A DNA stretch of 64,000 nt. Origin: Kaistia geumhonensis. Its GTDB lineage: Bacteria > Pseudomonadota > Alphaproteobacteria > Rhizobiales > Kaistiaceae. The stretch lies in NCBI RefSeq assembly GCF_030815145.1, contig NZ_JAUSWJ010000001.1:620001-684000 (forward strand). The letters are read 5' to 3'. Shown in pieces: positions 1-9,087 of this stretch. A program made the translations under genes and the position numbers. Each line of letters begins with the position of its first letter. The first letter of the stretch is position 1. The notes below the pieces were generated by a model, which saw nothing but the letters and a program-made list of their open reading frames with translations, was not told the origin of the DNA and made no database searches.

Positions 1-1245
1 GAGGCCTTCGAACCTGTCGAAGGCGGTTCGCTCGACGTCCTGCGCCGCCTGATCGCGGAATCGCATATCGACCTTCCCGAGGGGCTGCCGCCGATGTCGG
101 CCGGCATCTTCGGCTATCTCGGCTATGACATGGTCCGCCAGATGGAGGATCTGGGGCCGCCCAATCCGGACGCGCTCGGCCTGCCGGACGCGATCATGAT
201 GCGCCCGACGGTCATGGTCATCTTCGATGCCGTGAAGGACGAGATCACCGTCGTCACGCCGGTGCGCCCCGCTGCCGGTGTCAGCGCGGCGCAAGCCCAT
301 GCCCGAGCCGTCGAGCGGCTGACCGGGGTCGTGGACACGCTCGAAGGGCCCTTGCATCGTGCCTTCGAGCCGGCTGAGGTCGATCTCGACATCGACGTCG
401 TCTCGAACACGCCGCATGAGCGCTATCTCGAGATCGTGGCGCGGGCGAAGGAGTACATCGCGGCCGGCGACATCTTCCAGGTTGTGCTGTCGCAGCGCTT
501 CGAGGCGCCTTTCACACTGCCGCCCTTCTCGCTCTACCGGGCGCTTCGGCGCACCAACCCCTCGCCCTTCCTCTACTTCCTCGATTTCGGCAGCTTCGCG
601 GTCGCCGGATCGAGCCCGGAAATCCTGGTGCGTGTGCGCGACGGCGAGGTCACGATCCGGCCGATCGCCGGCACGCGACGTCGCGGGGCGACCAGCGAGC
701 AGGACAAGGCGCTGGCCGCCGAGCTACTCGCCGATCCCAAGGAACTCGCCGAGCATCTGATGCTGCTCGATCTCGGGCGCAACGATGTCGGCCGCGTCGC
801 CGAGATCGGCTCGGTGAAGGTCACCGACAAGTTCTTCCTGGAATATTACAGCCAGGTCATGCACATCGTCTCCAACGTCGTCGGACGGCTCGCCGCGCCG
901 AACGACATGCTGGACGCGCTCGCCGCGGGCTTCCCGGCCGGCACCGTCTCCGGCGCGCCGAAGGTGCGCGCGATGGAGATCATCGACGAGCTGGAGCTGG
1001 AGAAGCGCGGAATCTATGCGGGCTGCGTCGGCTATTTCTCCGCCGACGGCGCCATGGACACGTGTATCGTGTTGCGCACGTCCATCGTGAAGGATGGGCG
1101 CATGTATGCGCAGGCCGGAGCCGGCATCGTTGCCGACTCGGTGCCGGAGAGCGAGCACCAGGAATGCATCGCCAAGGCGCGGGCCCTGTTCCGCGCCGCC
1201 GAGGAAGCGGTAAAGTTCGCTTCGCAGGCCGGACGCGGGCAGTAG
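1..1245 (+). CDS. trpE: Anthranilate synthase component I (5' truncated)
   Basis: Makes anthranilate from chorismate and ammonia, the first committed step of tryptophan synthesis, together with TrpG encoded just downstream. The frame is open from base 1 with no start codon that fits the family, so 414 residues of a protein usually near 500 are present. The internal Met at 94 is not the start, because the residues before it continue the family sequence. The chorismate-binding domain is intact: PIAGTRRRG near residue 221, DLGRNDVGRV, the PAGTVSGAPK stretch and a C-terminal GAGIVADSVPE. TrpG starts 12 bases after the stop. Any trp leader or attenuator would lie left of the window. Confidence 0.97.
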   Translation, partial: EAFEPVEGGSLDVLRRLIAESHIDLPEGLPPMSAGIFGYLGYDMVRQMEDLGPPNPDALGLPDAIMMRPTVMVIFDAVKDEITVVTPVRPAAGVSAAQAHARAVERLTGVVDTLEGPLHRAFEPAEVDLDIDVVSNTPHERYLEIVARAKEYIAAGDIFQVVLSQRFEAPFTLPPFSLYRALRRTNPSPFLYFLDFGSFAVAGSSPEILVRVRDGEVTIRPIAGTRRRGATSEQDKALAAELLADPKELAEHLMLLDLGRNDVGRVAEIGSVKVTDKFFLEYYSQVMHIVSNVVGRLAAPNDMLDALAAGFPAGTVSGAPKVRAMEIIDELELEKRGIYAGCVGYFSADGAMDTCIVLRTSIVKDGRMYAQAGAGIVADSVPESEHQECIAKARALFRAAEEAVKFASQAGRGQ

Positions 1246-1257
1246 GGAGAAGCGGCC

Positions 1258-1869
1258 ATGTCCTTTCTCGTCATCGATAACTACGACAGCTTCACCTACA
1301 ATCTCGTCCATTACCTCGGCGAGCTCGGCGCCGATCTCATGGTTCGCCGCAACGACAAGATCACCGTCGACGAGGTGGTGGCGCTCGACCCCGAGGGAAT
1401 CGTTCTCTCGCCGGGGCCCTGCACCCCGAACGAGGCGGGCATCTGCCTCGATCTCATCGAGCAGGTGGGCGACACGATCCCGATCTTCGGTGTATGCCTC
1501 GGCCATCAGGCCATCGGCCAGGCGATGGGCGGCGACGTCGTGCGGGCGCCGAGCCAGATGCACGGCAAGATCTCGACCATCCGCCACACCGGCCGCAGCG
1601 TCTTTCGGGGCATCAACGGCCCGTTCCAGGCGACGCGCTACCATTCGCTGCAGGTTCGCCGCGAGACGATGCCCGAGGTGCTGGAAATCACGGCCGAGTC
1701 GGACGACGGGGTCGTGATGGGTGCCATGCACAAGACGCTGCCGATGCACGGGGTGCAGTTCCATCCCGAGAGCATCGCCTCGGAGCATGGCCACCGCATG
1801 CTCAAGAACTTCATCGACCTCGCGCGCGACTGGAACGCCCGTCATCGCCAGGCGCGGTCGGTGGCCTGA
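1258..1869 (+). CDS. trpG: Anthranilate synthase component II (glutamine amidotransferase)
   Basis: The class I glutamine amidotransferase subunit, which releases ammonia from glutamine for TrpE. At 203 residues it is the normal single-domain size. The nucleophile is Cys80 in GVCLGHQ, and the His/Glu of the triad are His169 and Glu171 in VQFHPES. The N-terminus ([12 protein letters not shown]) is typical, which supports the ATG at 1258. The gene lies between trpE and trpD with 12- and 4-base gaps, so the three are almost certainly co-transcribed. A trpE directly joined to trpGDC is tighter than in many rhizobia, where trpE or a trpEG fusion lies elsewhere. Confidence 0.97.
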   Translation: MSFLVIDNYDSFTYNLVHYLGELGADLMVRRNDKITVDEVVALDPEGIVLSPGPCTPNEAGICLDLIEQVGDTIPIFGVCLGHQAIGQAMGGDVVRAPSQMHGKISTIRHTGRSVFRGINGPFQATRYHSLQVRRETMPEVLEITAESDDGVVMGAMHKTLPMHGVQFHPESIASEHGHRMLKNFIDLARDWNARHRQARSVA

Positions 1870-1873
1870 CGCC

Positions 1874-2887
1874 ATGAGCGAGTTCAAGGTTCACATCGCG
1901 AAGGTGGCCGCCGGACAGGCGCTCACCCGCGCAGAGGCCGAAGCGGCATTCGACATCATCATGTCGGGCAACGCGACGCCGGCGCAGATCGGCGGCTTCC
2001 TGATGGCGCTGCGCGTCCGCGGCGAGACCGTCGACGAGATCGCCGGTGCTGTCGCGACCATGCGCTCGAAGATGCTGACGGTCGAGGCGCCGGCGGATGC
2101 GGTCGATGTCGTCGGGACAGGCGGCGACGGCTCGCACACGCTGAACATCTCGACCGCCTCGGCCTTCGTGGTGGCTGGCGCCGGTGTGCCCGTCGCCAAG
2201 CACGGCAACCGCGCCCTCTCCTCGAAATCCGGCGCCGCCGATGTGTTGATGGCGCTCGGTGTCAATGTCGATGTGCCGCCCGCCGTCATCTCGGCGGCGA
2301 TCCGCGAGGCCGGGATCGGCTTCATGTTCGCTCCGGCCCACCACGCTGCGATGAAGCATGTCGGACCGGCCCGCGTCGAACTCGGCACGCGCACGATCTT
2401 CAACCTTCTGGGCCCGCTCTCCAATCCGGCCGGCGTCCGCCGCCAGCTGGTCGGCGTCTTCGCGGCCGAATGGCTGGAGCCACTCGCCTTGGTCCTCGCC
2501 GCGCTCGGCTCGGAACGGGCGTGGATCGTGCACGGCGCCGGCGGCGTCGACGAGATCACCTCGACGGGGCCGACCCGAGTCGCGGCGCTCGACAATGGCA
2601 CTGTCGAGACCTTCGTCATCACGCCGGAAGAGGTCGGCCTGCCCGTCTCGCCGGCCGAAGCCATCCGCGGCAGCGACGCCGCCCACAACGCCGCGGCGCT
2701 GCGCGCCCTGCTCGGCGGAGCGTCGGGCGCCTATCGCGACACGGTTCTGCTCAACGCTGGCGCGACCCTCGTCGTCGCCGGCAAGGCGGCGACGATCGCG
2801 GAAGGCGTCGCGCGCGCCGCGCAGTCGATCGACACCGGCGCTGCCCTGGCCCGTCTCGACAAGCTCGTCGCCGTCACAACAGGCTGA
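1874..2887 (+). CDS. trpD: Anthranilate phosphoribosyltransferase
   Basis: Transfers the phosphoribosyl group of PRPP to anthranilate. The predicted protein has 337 residues, the usual length. The PRPP/Mg loop GTGGDG followed by NISTASAF is near residue 80, and [15 protein letters not shown] follows. The ATG at 1874 is chosen because the sequence upstream in this frame runs antisense to the trpG reading and shows no family similarity. It starts 4 bases after trpG and stops 4 bases before trpC. Confidence 0.96.
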   Translation: MSEFKVHIAKVAAGQALTRAEAEAAFDIIMSGNATPAQIGGFLMALRVRGETVDEIAGAVATMRSKMLTVEAPADAVDVVGTGGDGSHTLNISTASAFVVAGAGVPVAKHGNRALSSKSGAADVLMALGVNVDVPPAVISAAIREAGIGFMFAPAHHAAMKHVGPARVELGTRTIFNLLGPLSNPAGVRRQLVGVFAAEWLEPLALVLAALGSERAWIVHGAGGVDEITSTGPTRVAALDNGTVETFVITPEEVGLPVSPAEAIRGSDAAHNAAALRALLGGASGAYRDTVLLNAGATLVVAGKAATIAEGVARAAQSIDTGAALARLDKLVAVTTG

Positions 2888-2891
2888 ACCG

Positions 2892-3689
2892 ATGACCGAC
2901 ATCCTGAAGAAGATCGAGGCGACGAAGCGCGACGAGATCGAGCTCGCCAAGGAGCGAATTCGCCCCACCGAGATGGAGGCGCGCGCGCTGGATGCGCCGC
3001 CTTCGCGCGGCTTCGCCGATGCCATCCGGCGCAAGCATGCCGAGGGCAGGCCGGCGCTCATCGCCGAGATCAAGAAGGCTAGCCCGTCCAAGGGGTTGAT
3101 ACGGCCCGACTTTGACCCGCCGGCACTGGCCAGGGCCTATGCCGAAGGCGGCGCGGCCTGTCTCTCGGTGCTGACCGACGGGCCGTGGTTCCAGGGGGCG
3201 CCGGAATATCTCGCGGCGGCGCGCGAGGCGGTCGATCTGCCGGCGCTGCGCAAGGATTTCATCTACGAGCCCTACCAGGTGTTCGAATCGAAGGTCTGGG
3301 GCGCCGACTGCATCCTGATCATCATGGCGGCCCTTCCCGATGCGATGGCCCGCGAGATCGAGGACGCGGCGATCGCCAACGGGCTCGACGTGCTGGTCGA
3401 GGTGCATGACGACGAGGAGCTCGACCGCGCGCTCCAGCTGCGCTCGCCACTCATCGGCATCAACAACCGCAACCTCCGCACCTTCGAGACGACGCTGGAG
3501 ACCTCGGAGCGGCTTGCCCCCCGCATTCCCAAGGACCGCGTGATCGTCGGCGAAAGCGCGATCTTCACCCCCGCGGATGTCGCGCGTCTCAAGGCAGCGG
3601 GCATCGACACCTATCTCGTCGGCGAAAGCCTGATGCGCCAGCAGGACGTGGCGGAGGCGACCCGCACCCTCCTGACCCCGGTCGCGTGA
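2892..3689 (+). CDS. trpC: Indole-3-glycerol phosphate synthase
   Basis: Converts carboxyphenylamino-deoxyribulose phosphate to indole-3-glycerol phosphate. The 265-residue TIM barrel matches the single-function TrpC, with no fused TrpF. Visible signatures are [15 protein letters not shown] (catalytic Lys and phosphate site), [21 protein letters not shown] and VGESLM at the C-terminus. The ATG at 2892 follows the trpD stop closely. The stop codon overlaps the GTG of the next gene, indicating translational coupling. Confidence 0.96.
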   Translation: MTDILKKIEATKRDEIELAKERIRPTEMEARALDAPPSRGFADAIRRKHAEGRPALIAEIKKASPSKGLIRPDFDPPALARAYAEGGAACLSVLTDGPWFQGAPEYLAAAREAVDLPALRKDFIYEPYQVFESKVWGADCILIIMAALPDAMAREIEDAAIANGLDVLVEVHDDEELDRALQLRSPLIGINNRNLRTFETTLETSERLAPRIPKDRVIVGESAIFTPADVARLKAAGIDTYLVGESLMRQQDVAEATRTLLTPVA

Positions 3690-4207
3690 CCATGGCAGTC
3701 ACGATCCGTGCCCTCCGGCCGGACGATGTGGCGCTGGTCCCGGCGATCGAGCGCGACGCCGCCGCGCGGTTTCGAGAGGTCGGCCTGGATTCGATCGCAG
3801 AAGGCGACGTGTCGTCGGAGGCGTTCATCCGCGCCATAGCCGCGAAGGGTGTCGCCCTCGGCGCAGAAGCGGATGGGACGCTCATCGGCTTCGCGCTGGC
3901 CGGTGTGCTGGACGACGGCCTGCATCTCTACGAACTGTCGGTGGCGACTGCCCATCATGGTCGCGGCGCCGGTGGCGCGCTGCTCGCGGCACTCGGCATC
4001 GAGGCCGGACGGCGCAATCTCCCCGCCGTTACCCTGTCCACCTTCGCCGATGTCCCCTTCAACGCGCCCTTCTATGCGCGGCGCGGTTTCACGCCGGTCG
4101 AGCAGGGCGACTGGGGCCCGGCCTTTCATCTGCTGCGCGGGGCGGAGCAGGCGGCCGGCGTTCCCGTCGAACGTCGCGTCTTCATGCGCAAGGAGATCGT
4201 TCGATGA
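3686..4207 (+). CDS. GNAT family N-acetyltransferase
   Basis: A predicted acetyl-CoA-dependent N-acetyltransferase of unknown substrate, about 173 residues. The core GNAT motif is seen as [20 protein letters not shown], where the Q/RxxGxG/A pyrophosphate loop is HGRGAGG. A C-terminal APFYARRGF follows the fold. Two starts are possible: GTG at 3686, overlapping the trpC stop, or ATG at 3692, six bases later. Its stop overlaps the moaC ATG (ATGA), so it sits inside the trp-moa operon. No role in tryptophan or molybdopterin synthesis is known for this family, and the substrate cannot be read from sequence. Confidence 0.85.
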   Translation: MTMAVTIRALRPDDVALVPAIERDAAARFREVGLDSIAEGDVSSEAFIRAIAAKGVALGAEADGTLIGFALAGVLDDGLHLYELSVATAHHGRGAGGALLAALGIEAGRRNLPAVTLSTFADVPFNAPFYARRGFTPVEQGDWGPAFHLLRGAEQAAGVPVERRVFMRKEIVR

Positions 4208-4683
4208 CCAGGCTCACCCATCTCGACGAGACCGGCGCTGCCCAGATGGTCGACGTGTCGGACAAGCCCGTCACCCATCGCACCGCCATCGCCGAAGGCG
4301 CCGTGCGCATGGAGGCCGAGACGCTGCGGCTCATCATGCGCGGCATGACCGCCAAGGGCGATGTCATCGCCACGGCCCGGATCGCCGGGATCATGGCCGC
4401 CAAGAAGACGCATGAACTCGTGCCGCTCTGCCATCCGATCATGCTGGCCAAGGTCGCGATCGACATCGAGGCCGACGAGGACCTGCCGGGGCTCGTCGTG
4501 CGGGCGACGACCAAGGTGGCGGACCGGACCGGCGTCGAGATGGAGGCGCTCACCGCCGTTTCGGTCGCCTGCCTCACGATCTACGACATGGCCAAGGCGG
4601 TCGACCGCGGCATGACGATCGGCCCGATCCGTCTGGTCGAGAAGCAGGGTGGACGGTCCGGCCACTGGAAGGCAGAGCCGTGA
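4204..4683 (+). CDS. moaC: Cyclic pyranopterin monophosphate synthase MoaC
   Basis: Acts with MoaA in the first stage of molybdenum cofactor synthesis, forming cyclic pyranopterin monophosphate. The 159-residue length is normal. Signatures are [12 protein letters not shown] near residue 60 and the C-terminal [18 protein letters not shown], which carries a conserved active-site Asp/Lys pair. It overlaps the GNAT gene by 4 bases upstream and the moeA GTG downstream. A trpC-moaC-moeA arrangement is common in alphaproteobacteria and is a reliable context for the call. Confidence 0.97.
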   Translation: MTRLTHLDETGAAQMVDVSDKPVTHRTAIAEGAVRMEAETLRLIMRGMTAKGDVIATARIAGIMAAKKTHELVPLCHPIMLAKVAIDIEADEDLPGLVVRATTKVADRTGVEMEALTAVSVACLTIYDMAKAVDRGMTIGPIRLVEKQGGRSGHWKAEP

Positions 4684-5891
4684 AGCCGCTGCTCCCGGTC
4701 GAGGAAGCGATCCGCCGGGTTCTCGACGGCGTGGAGCCTTTGGCCGCCGAAGAGGTTCCGCTCGCCGCGGCAGTCGGGCGCGTGTTGGCCGAGCCGCTCC
4801 ATGCGCTCAGGACTCAGCCGCCGCACGACGTTTCGGCCATGGACGGCTATGCGCTGCGCGCCGCCGACATAGCTTCCACAGCCCTCCCCGCGACGCTCCG
4901 CGTCATCGGCTCCGCTCCGGCCGGACATGCCTTCGCAGGCCTGGTCGGCCCCGGCGAGGCGGTGCGCATCTTCACTGGCGCCGGTGTCCCGGATGGCGCC
5001 GACGCCATTCTGCTGCAGGAAGACGCCGCTGTCCTTCCCGATGGCCGGATCGAAGCGCGAGAGGCCGTCCGACCGGGACAGCATATCCGGCGGCGTGGTC
5101 TCGATTTCTGCGCCGGCGATCGCGTGATCGAGCCGGGCATCCGCCTGGGCATGCGCCAGCTTGCCCTCGCCGCGGCGCTGGATCACGCCAAGGTCCCCGT
5201 TCGCCGCAAGCCGGTCGTCGCGATCATCGCCACGGGGGACGAGCTGGTCCCTCCCGGCTCCGGCGACGGCGGGTCGGGGATCGTGGCGTCCAACGGATAC
5301 GGCATCGGAGCACTCGTCGAAAGCCTCGGCGGATTGGTCCGCGATCTCGGCATCGTCCGCGACGATCGCGCCGCGCTGGCCGCGGCCATCGATGCCGCGA
5401 TGGGCGCCGATGTGCTGGTCACGATCGGCGGCGCCTCGGTCGGCGATCACGATCTCGTGCGTGACGTGCTTCAAGATCGCGGGATGACGCTCGATTTCTG
5501 GCGCATCGCCATGCGGCCGGGCAAGCCGCTGCTTTTCGGGCGGCTGAAGGCGACCCGCGTTCTCAGTCTCCCGGGCAATCCGGTTTCGAGCCTCGTCTGC
5601 GCCCTGCTGTTCCTGCGGCCGCTTGTCGAAGCTCTTCTCGGAATGCCGTTTGTCGATCCCACCGTCGGAGCCCGGCTCGGCAGCCAGGTGCGCGCCAACG
5701 ATGTCCGGCAGGACTACATCCGCGCGCGGCTCACCATCGACGACGACGGCGGCCGCGTCGCCACGCCGCTGGAACGGCAGGATAGCGCGATGCTCTCCGC
5801 CTTCCACCGGGCCGAATGCCTCATCGTCCGCCCGCCTCATGCCGACGCCGAAGCGAAAGGGGCGAGATGCCGCGTCGTCATCTTGCCATGA
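4680..5891 (+). CDS. moeA: Molybdopterin molybdenumtransferase MoeA
   Basis: Inserts molybdate into adenylylated molybdopterin. The predicted protein has 403 residues with the usual domain order. The N-terminal domain carries [14 protein letters not shown]. The central MoCF-binding domain has [12 protein letters not shown] and [11 protein letters not shown], followed by RPGKPLLFG and SLPGNPVSS. The start is GTG at 4680, overlapping the moaC stop. In many alphaproteobacteria lexA follows moeA; here there is none. Confidence 0.96.
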   Translation: MKPLLPVEEAIRRVLDGVEPLAAEEVPLAAAVGRVLAEPLHALRTQPPHDVSAMDGYALRAADIASTALPATLRVIGSAPAGHAFAGLVGPGEAVRIFTGAGVPDGADAILLQEDAAVLPDGRIEAREAVRPGQHIRRRGLDFCAGDRVIEPGIRLGMRQLALAAALDHAKVPVRRKPVVAIIATGDELVPPGSGDGGSGIVASNGYGIGALVESLGGLVRDLGIVRDDRAALAAAIDAAMGADVLVTIGGASVGDHDLVRDVLQDRGMTLDFWRIAMRPGKPLLFGRLKATRVLSLPGNPVSSLVCALLFLRPLVEALLGMPFVDPTVGARLGSQVRANDVRQDYIRARLTIDDDGGRVATPLERQDSAMLSAFHRAECLIVRPPHADAEAKGARCRVVILP

Positions 5892-6048
5892 TTTGAGTAA
5901 AAAAGAGGCGAAGCTGGTTCCTGTTAATAAAGCATTCACTTTTGACGGGAGCGGGCGTATTGATAACTGGCCACCCGCATCGCATCGCCTGGAACGAATC
6001 CTGCATCGGAGCGTTGGACGACGAGCGTCGTACGCCGGGAGGGAGATC

Positions 6049-6315
6049 ATGGATCGCACGACTGGAAATGCCGCCAAGGGTTCGCCCAAGGGTTCGCGCA
6101 ACCTCGGGCTCGGATCGAGCTTCGCCGCCGGCGCACTCATGCTTTGCCACATGAACAGTTCCGGCCTCGGCCGCTATGAGCAGCTGATGGCGGATCTGAG
6201 CCGGTTCAACAACGCGCCACTGCCCCAGCCCCCGCTTCGCCGTGCACCCGAGCGGAAGTTGCGTTCCCTGCCCGTCCGTGCCCGGCTGATCAGCTGGTTT
6301 ACCCGCGGCGCGTGA
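6049..6315 (+). CDS. Small hypothetical protein
   Basis: An 88-residue basic protein that I do not recognise. A strong purine-rich ribosome binding site (GGGAGGGAG) sits 4 bases before the ATG at 6049, which is the main reason to call it. The N-terminal third is Gly/Ser/Lys-rich, followed by a short hydrophobic patch (FAAGALMLC) and a Pro/Arg-rich C-terminus. It occupies the place after moeA where lexA is often found but shares nothing visible with LexA. The 157 bases before it are AT-rich by local standards, so it may have its own promoter. Confidence 0.5.
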   Translation: MDRTTGNAAKGSPKGSRNLGLGSSFAAGALMLCHMNSSGLGRYEQLMADLSRFNNAPLPQPPLRRAPERKLRSLPVRARLISWFTRGA

Positions 6316-6358
6316 AAGCGCGCGCCGCCGTTTTCGCCAACCCGCGCTGCCGCGATCG

Positions 6359-7147
6359 TCAGCGGCCGCGCTTCTTGTGGCCGCCATGATGGCGCGCTTC
6401 GGCTGATGCCACGTCGATGTCGACGACGATCGGCAGATGGTCGGAGGCGACGCGGGAAAGCGGCGTCCGAACCACTTCGACATTTTCGATATGCGCCTTG
6501 CCGCGCAGCCAGACATGGTCGATGCGCAGCGTCGGCATGCGGCCGGGGAAGGTCGGCTTCGCCTTCCGCGCACCCCACTCCTTCTGCACATCGGTAAACT
6601 CCGACGCCAGGCGACGATAGGGCATGAGTCCCGGCGGAGCGTTGAAATCGCCGACAAAGACCACCGGATCGCGGCATTCCGGATGACCGAGCCATTCGGG
6701 CCCGAGCAGGGTCGTCAACTGAAGCATCTGTTCATGCGGCCAGACGCCGAGATGCGTGTTCACGATCTGCACCTCGGCCCCGCCGACATCGACCGACGCC
6801 CAGAGGGCGCCGCGCGGCTCGACCTTGATACGGTCATGAAAGCCCGGCAGGCGGCCGGTCCTGATGCGCCGGATCGGCAATGCGGTCAAAATCGCATCGC
6901 CATAGTGCTCGTGACCATTCTGTGTCGACGGGTTGAAATGCGCCTTCATGCCGAGAAGCTGCGCCAGCGTATGCGCCTGATCGATGCCGCCCGAGCGCGC
7001 CCGTCCGACGTCGATCTCCTGCAAGGCGACGATGTCCGGCTTGCAGGCCGCAATGACATGCGCGACCCGGTCCGGAGCGTGGAGCTTGTCTATGCCGATG
7101 CAGGCATGGACATTGTAGGAGAGAATCCGGAATCGACCCATTTTCAA
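6359..7147 (-). CDS. Endonuclease/exonuclease/phosphatase (EEP) family protein
   Basis: A predicted metal-dependent phosphodiesterase of the EEP superfamily, 262 residues, with no obvious signal peptide or membrane segment. Superfamily motifs appear in order: LSYNVHACIG at the N-terminus (metal/phosphate Asn), VALQEID (metal Glu), VFVGDFNAPPG (Asp-x-Asn) and ASDHLPIVVD at the C-terminus (catalytic Asp-His). Some bacterial relatives act on phospholipids or nucleotides, so the substrate is open. The first Met (7147) and the Met two codons later are both possible starts. It is followed upstream on the same strand by the amidohydrolase, 45 bases away. Confidence 0.88.
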   Translation of the reverse strand: MKMGRFRILSYNVHACIGIDKLHAPDRVAHVIAACKPDIVALQEIDVGRARSGGIDQAHTLAQLLGMKAHFNPSTQNGHEHYGDAILTALPIRRIRTGRLPGFHDRIKVEPRGALWASVDVGGAEVQIVNTHLGVWPHEQMLQLTTLLGPEWLGHPECRDPVVFVGDFNAPPGLMPYRRLASEFTDVQKEWGARKAKPTFPGRMPTLRIDHVWLRGKAHIENVEVVRTPLSRVASDHLPIVVDIDVASAEARHHGGHKKRGR

Positions 7148-7192
7148 GCACCTTCCCAGCCGGGCAACCCTGCTCCGGCGCGGCGGGTTCCC

Positions 7193-8488
7193 TCAGTGCG
7201 GCGCATGAGGCCGATAGGATGCAGGATCGAGCGTCGACGGTCGCCCGGCGATGTCGAGCCGCGTCAACCGCGGCGGCGCCTCCGCGATGACCTTGCCCCG
7301 GCGAACAACCGCCAGCCGGGCAGCGCGCATGCGAACCGCCTCGATCGGATCGGAGGCCTGGAGGAGCACGAAATCGGCATTGCGACCCGGGGCGAGGCCG
7401 TAATTCTCAAGCCCTAGGATGCGCGCCGGCACTGTAGTGACGGCGTCGAAAGACCAGCGGATCGCCTCGCGACTGGTCATCGGCACGGCATGGACGGCCA
7501 TGTTGGCGACATCGAGCATGTCCGCCTGGCCGAGCCCATACCAGGGATCCATGCAGCAGTCCTGCCCGAGCGCGACCGGAATGCCCAGCGCGCGCATCTC
7601 GGGGATACGCGTCAGACCACGGCGGCGCGGATAGGTGTCGTGACGGCCCTGCAACGTGATGTTGATGAGCGGATTGGCGATCGCCGCGACGCCCGCCTCC
7701 TGCATCAGCGGCAGCAGCTTCGAGACGTAATAGTTGTCCATCGAATGCATCGAGGTCAGGTGCGATCCGGCTACGCGCCCGTGAAGGCCGAGCCGCTGCG
7801 TCTCCGCCGCCAGAGTCTCGATATGGCGCGACATCGGGTCGTCGCTCTCGTCGCAGTGAAGATCGACCATCAGGCCGCGTTCAGCCGCGATCTCACAGAG
7901 CGCTCGCACTGACGCCGCACCATCCGCCATGGTGCGCTCGAAGTGCGGGATGCCGCCGACCACGTCCACCCCCATATCGAGCGCCCGCTCGAGATTCTTC
8001 GCGGCGGTGGGCGATCGGTAGTAGCCGTCCTGCGGGAAAGCGACGAGCTGCAGGTCGACATAGGGCTTCACCTTCTCGCGCACCTCGACCAGCGCCTCGA
8101 CCGCAAGCAACCGATCGTCGCAGACATCGACATGGCTACGCACCGCTAGAAGGCCCTGCGAGACTGCGAGGTCGCAATAGCGCAGCGCCCGCTCGATCAC
8201 AGCCTCATGTGTCAAAAGGGGCTTCAGTTCGCCCCAAAGAGCAATGCCCTCGAGCAGCGTGCCCGACTGGTTCATCCGCGGCAGGCCGAGCGACAGCGTC
8301 GCGTCCATGTGGAAGTGGCAGTCGACGAAAGGCGGAGCGACCAGATAGCCCTGCGCATCGATGATGCGGCCTGCCTCCGCCTCGATCGACGGCGCGATCG
8401 CGGCGATGCGGTCGCCCTCGACCGCGATATCGAGCCCCGGACGACTATCGGGAAGCGTCGCGTTCCGGACGATGAGATCGAATGCCAT
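7193..8488 (-). CDS. Cytosine-deaminase-like amidohydrolase
   Basis: A metal-dependent amidohydrolase (COG0402/CodA-like), 431 residues. Zinc/iron ligand motifs are FVDCHFHMD near residue 60, VDLHCDES (His and proton-shuttling Glu), AGSHLTSMHSM, and the Asp in LGQDCCMDPW. This is the CodA/AtzC pattern, so likely substrates are cytosine, creatinine-like compounds or ring amino groups. The ATG at 8488 is chosen because the family N-terminus (DLIVRNATL) starts there, although the frame stays open further upstream. Nothing in the neighbourhood identifies the substrate. Confidence 0.85.
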   Translation of the reverse strand: MAFDLIVRNATLPDSRPGLDIAVEGDRIAAIAPSIEAEAGRIIDAQGYLVAPPFVDCHFHMDATLSLGLPRMNQSGTLLEGIALWGELKPLLTHEAVIERALRYCDLAVSQGLLAVRSHVDVCDDRLLAVEALVEVREKVKPYVDLQLVAFPQDGYYRSPTAAKNLERALDMGVDVVGGIPHFERTMADGAASVRALCEIAAERGLMVDLHCDESDDPMSRHIETLAAETQRLGLHGRVAGSHLTSMHSMDNYYVSKLLPLMQEAGVAAIANPLINITLQGRHDTYPRRRGLTRIPEMRALGIPVALGQDCCMDPWYGLGQADMLDVANMAVHAVPMTSREAIRWSFDAVTTVPARILGLENYGLAPGRNADFVLLQASDPIEAVRMRAARLAVVRRGKVIAEAPPRLTRLDIAGRPSTLDPASYRPHAPH

Positions 8489-8572
8489 GGAATCCCTGCA
8501 TGTCTCTGACCCGCCTATCGGATCAGGACATGCAGGCCATTGCAAGCGCCCGCCCGAGGCGGGCGGCCGCGT

Positions 8573-9013
8573 TCACTGAGGATTGTAGGGCGCCGTCGTC
8601 GCGGCATAGGCGGAGCTGAAGGCAGCACCGGCATCCGCGCCGAGCGAGGTGGTCACCTGCTCGCCGATCGCGGTCGCCTCCGCCTTCGGCAGCGTGGCCG
8701 CTGCGTTTGCGAGAGCCGCCGCGAGCTGGGTGGCGTCGGAGGCGCCGAGCTTCGGATCGCCGCCGAACTTCGGATCGGTGCGATACTTCGCCATCATCTG
8801 CTCGATGAGCGGCTTGCAGCCCGACTGGCACTGTTCGAGCTTCGCGAGATCGTCCTGGAAGCCGAGTGCGCCCATGTCGATGGTCGCGTTCGAATCGAGC
8901 TTCTGCTCCATTGTCTCGATCTGCTGGTTGGTCGACTGCGCGATGGCGGGCGCGGACGCCAGCAGCGCGACCAAGAGCAATGCCGAGCCGGCAAAGACCC
9001 GCACAGGCGCCAT
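8573..9013 (-). CDS. Small exported hypothetical protein downstream of RND pump
   Basis: A predicted secreted or periplasmic protein of 146 residues. The ATG at 9013 gives a textbook signal peptide (Lys/Arg-poor n-region, LLLVALLA core, cleavage after APAIA). Earlier Mets in frame would add a non-signal extension. The mature part is helical, Ala/Gln-rich and contains one CxxxC pair (CQSGC) that could form a disulphide or bind metal. It begins 74 bases after the RND permease stop on the same strand, suggesting co-transcription. I do not recognise the family. Confidence 0.6.
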   Translation of the reverse strand: MAPVRVFAGSALLLVALLASAPAIAQSTNQQIETMEQKLDSNATIDMGALGFQDDLAKLEQCQSGCKPLIEQMMAKYRTDPKFGGDPKLGASDATQLAAALANAAATLPKAEATAIGEQVTTSLGADAGAAFSSAYAATTAPYNPQ

Positions 9014-9087
9014 AGGCCCGGCGCGCCAGATTTCGTCACGACACATCACGCGATCCTCCCCGTATCCCGTTACCCCGCCGTACTGCG

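Noticed and set aside
94-1245. trpE starting at the Met at 94
   Set aside because: The residues encoded by bases 1-93 continue the TrpE family sequence in frame, so the gene is cut by the window edge.
724-1887. Long open frame on the minus strand opposite trpE and trpG
   Set aside because: A high-GC shadow of strong coding genes on the other strand. Arg/His/Asp-rich composition and no family features. The same applies to 1811-3091, 4581-6152, 15408-16670, 29166-30305 and 60582-63065.
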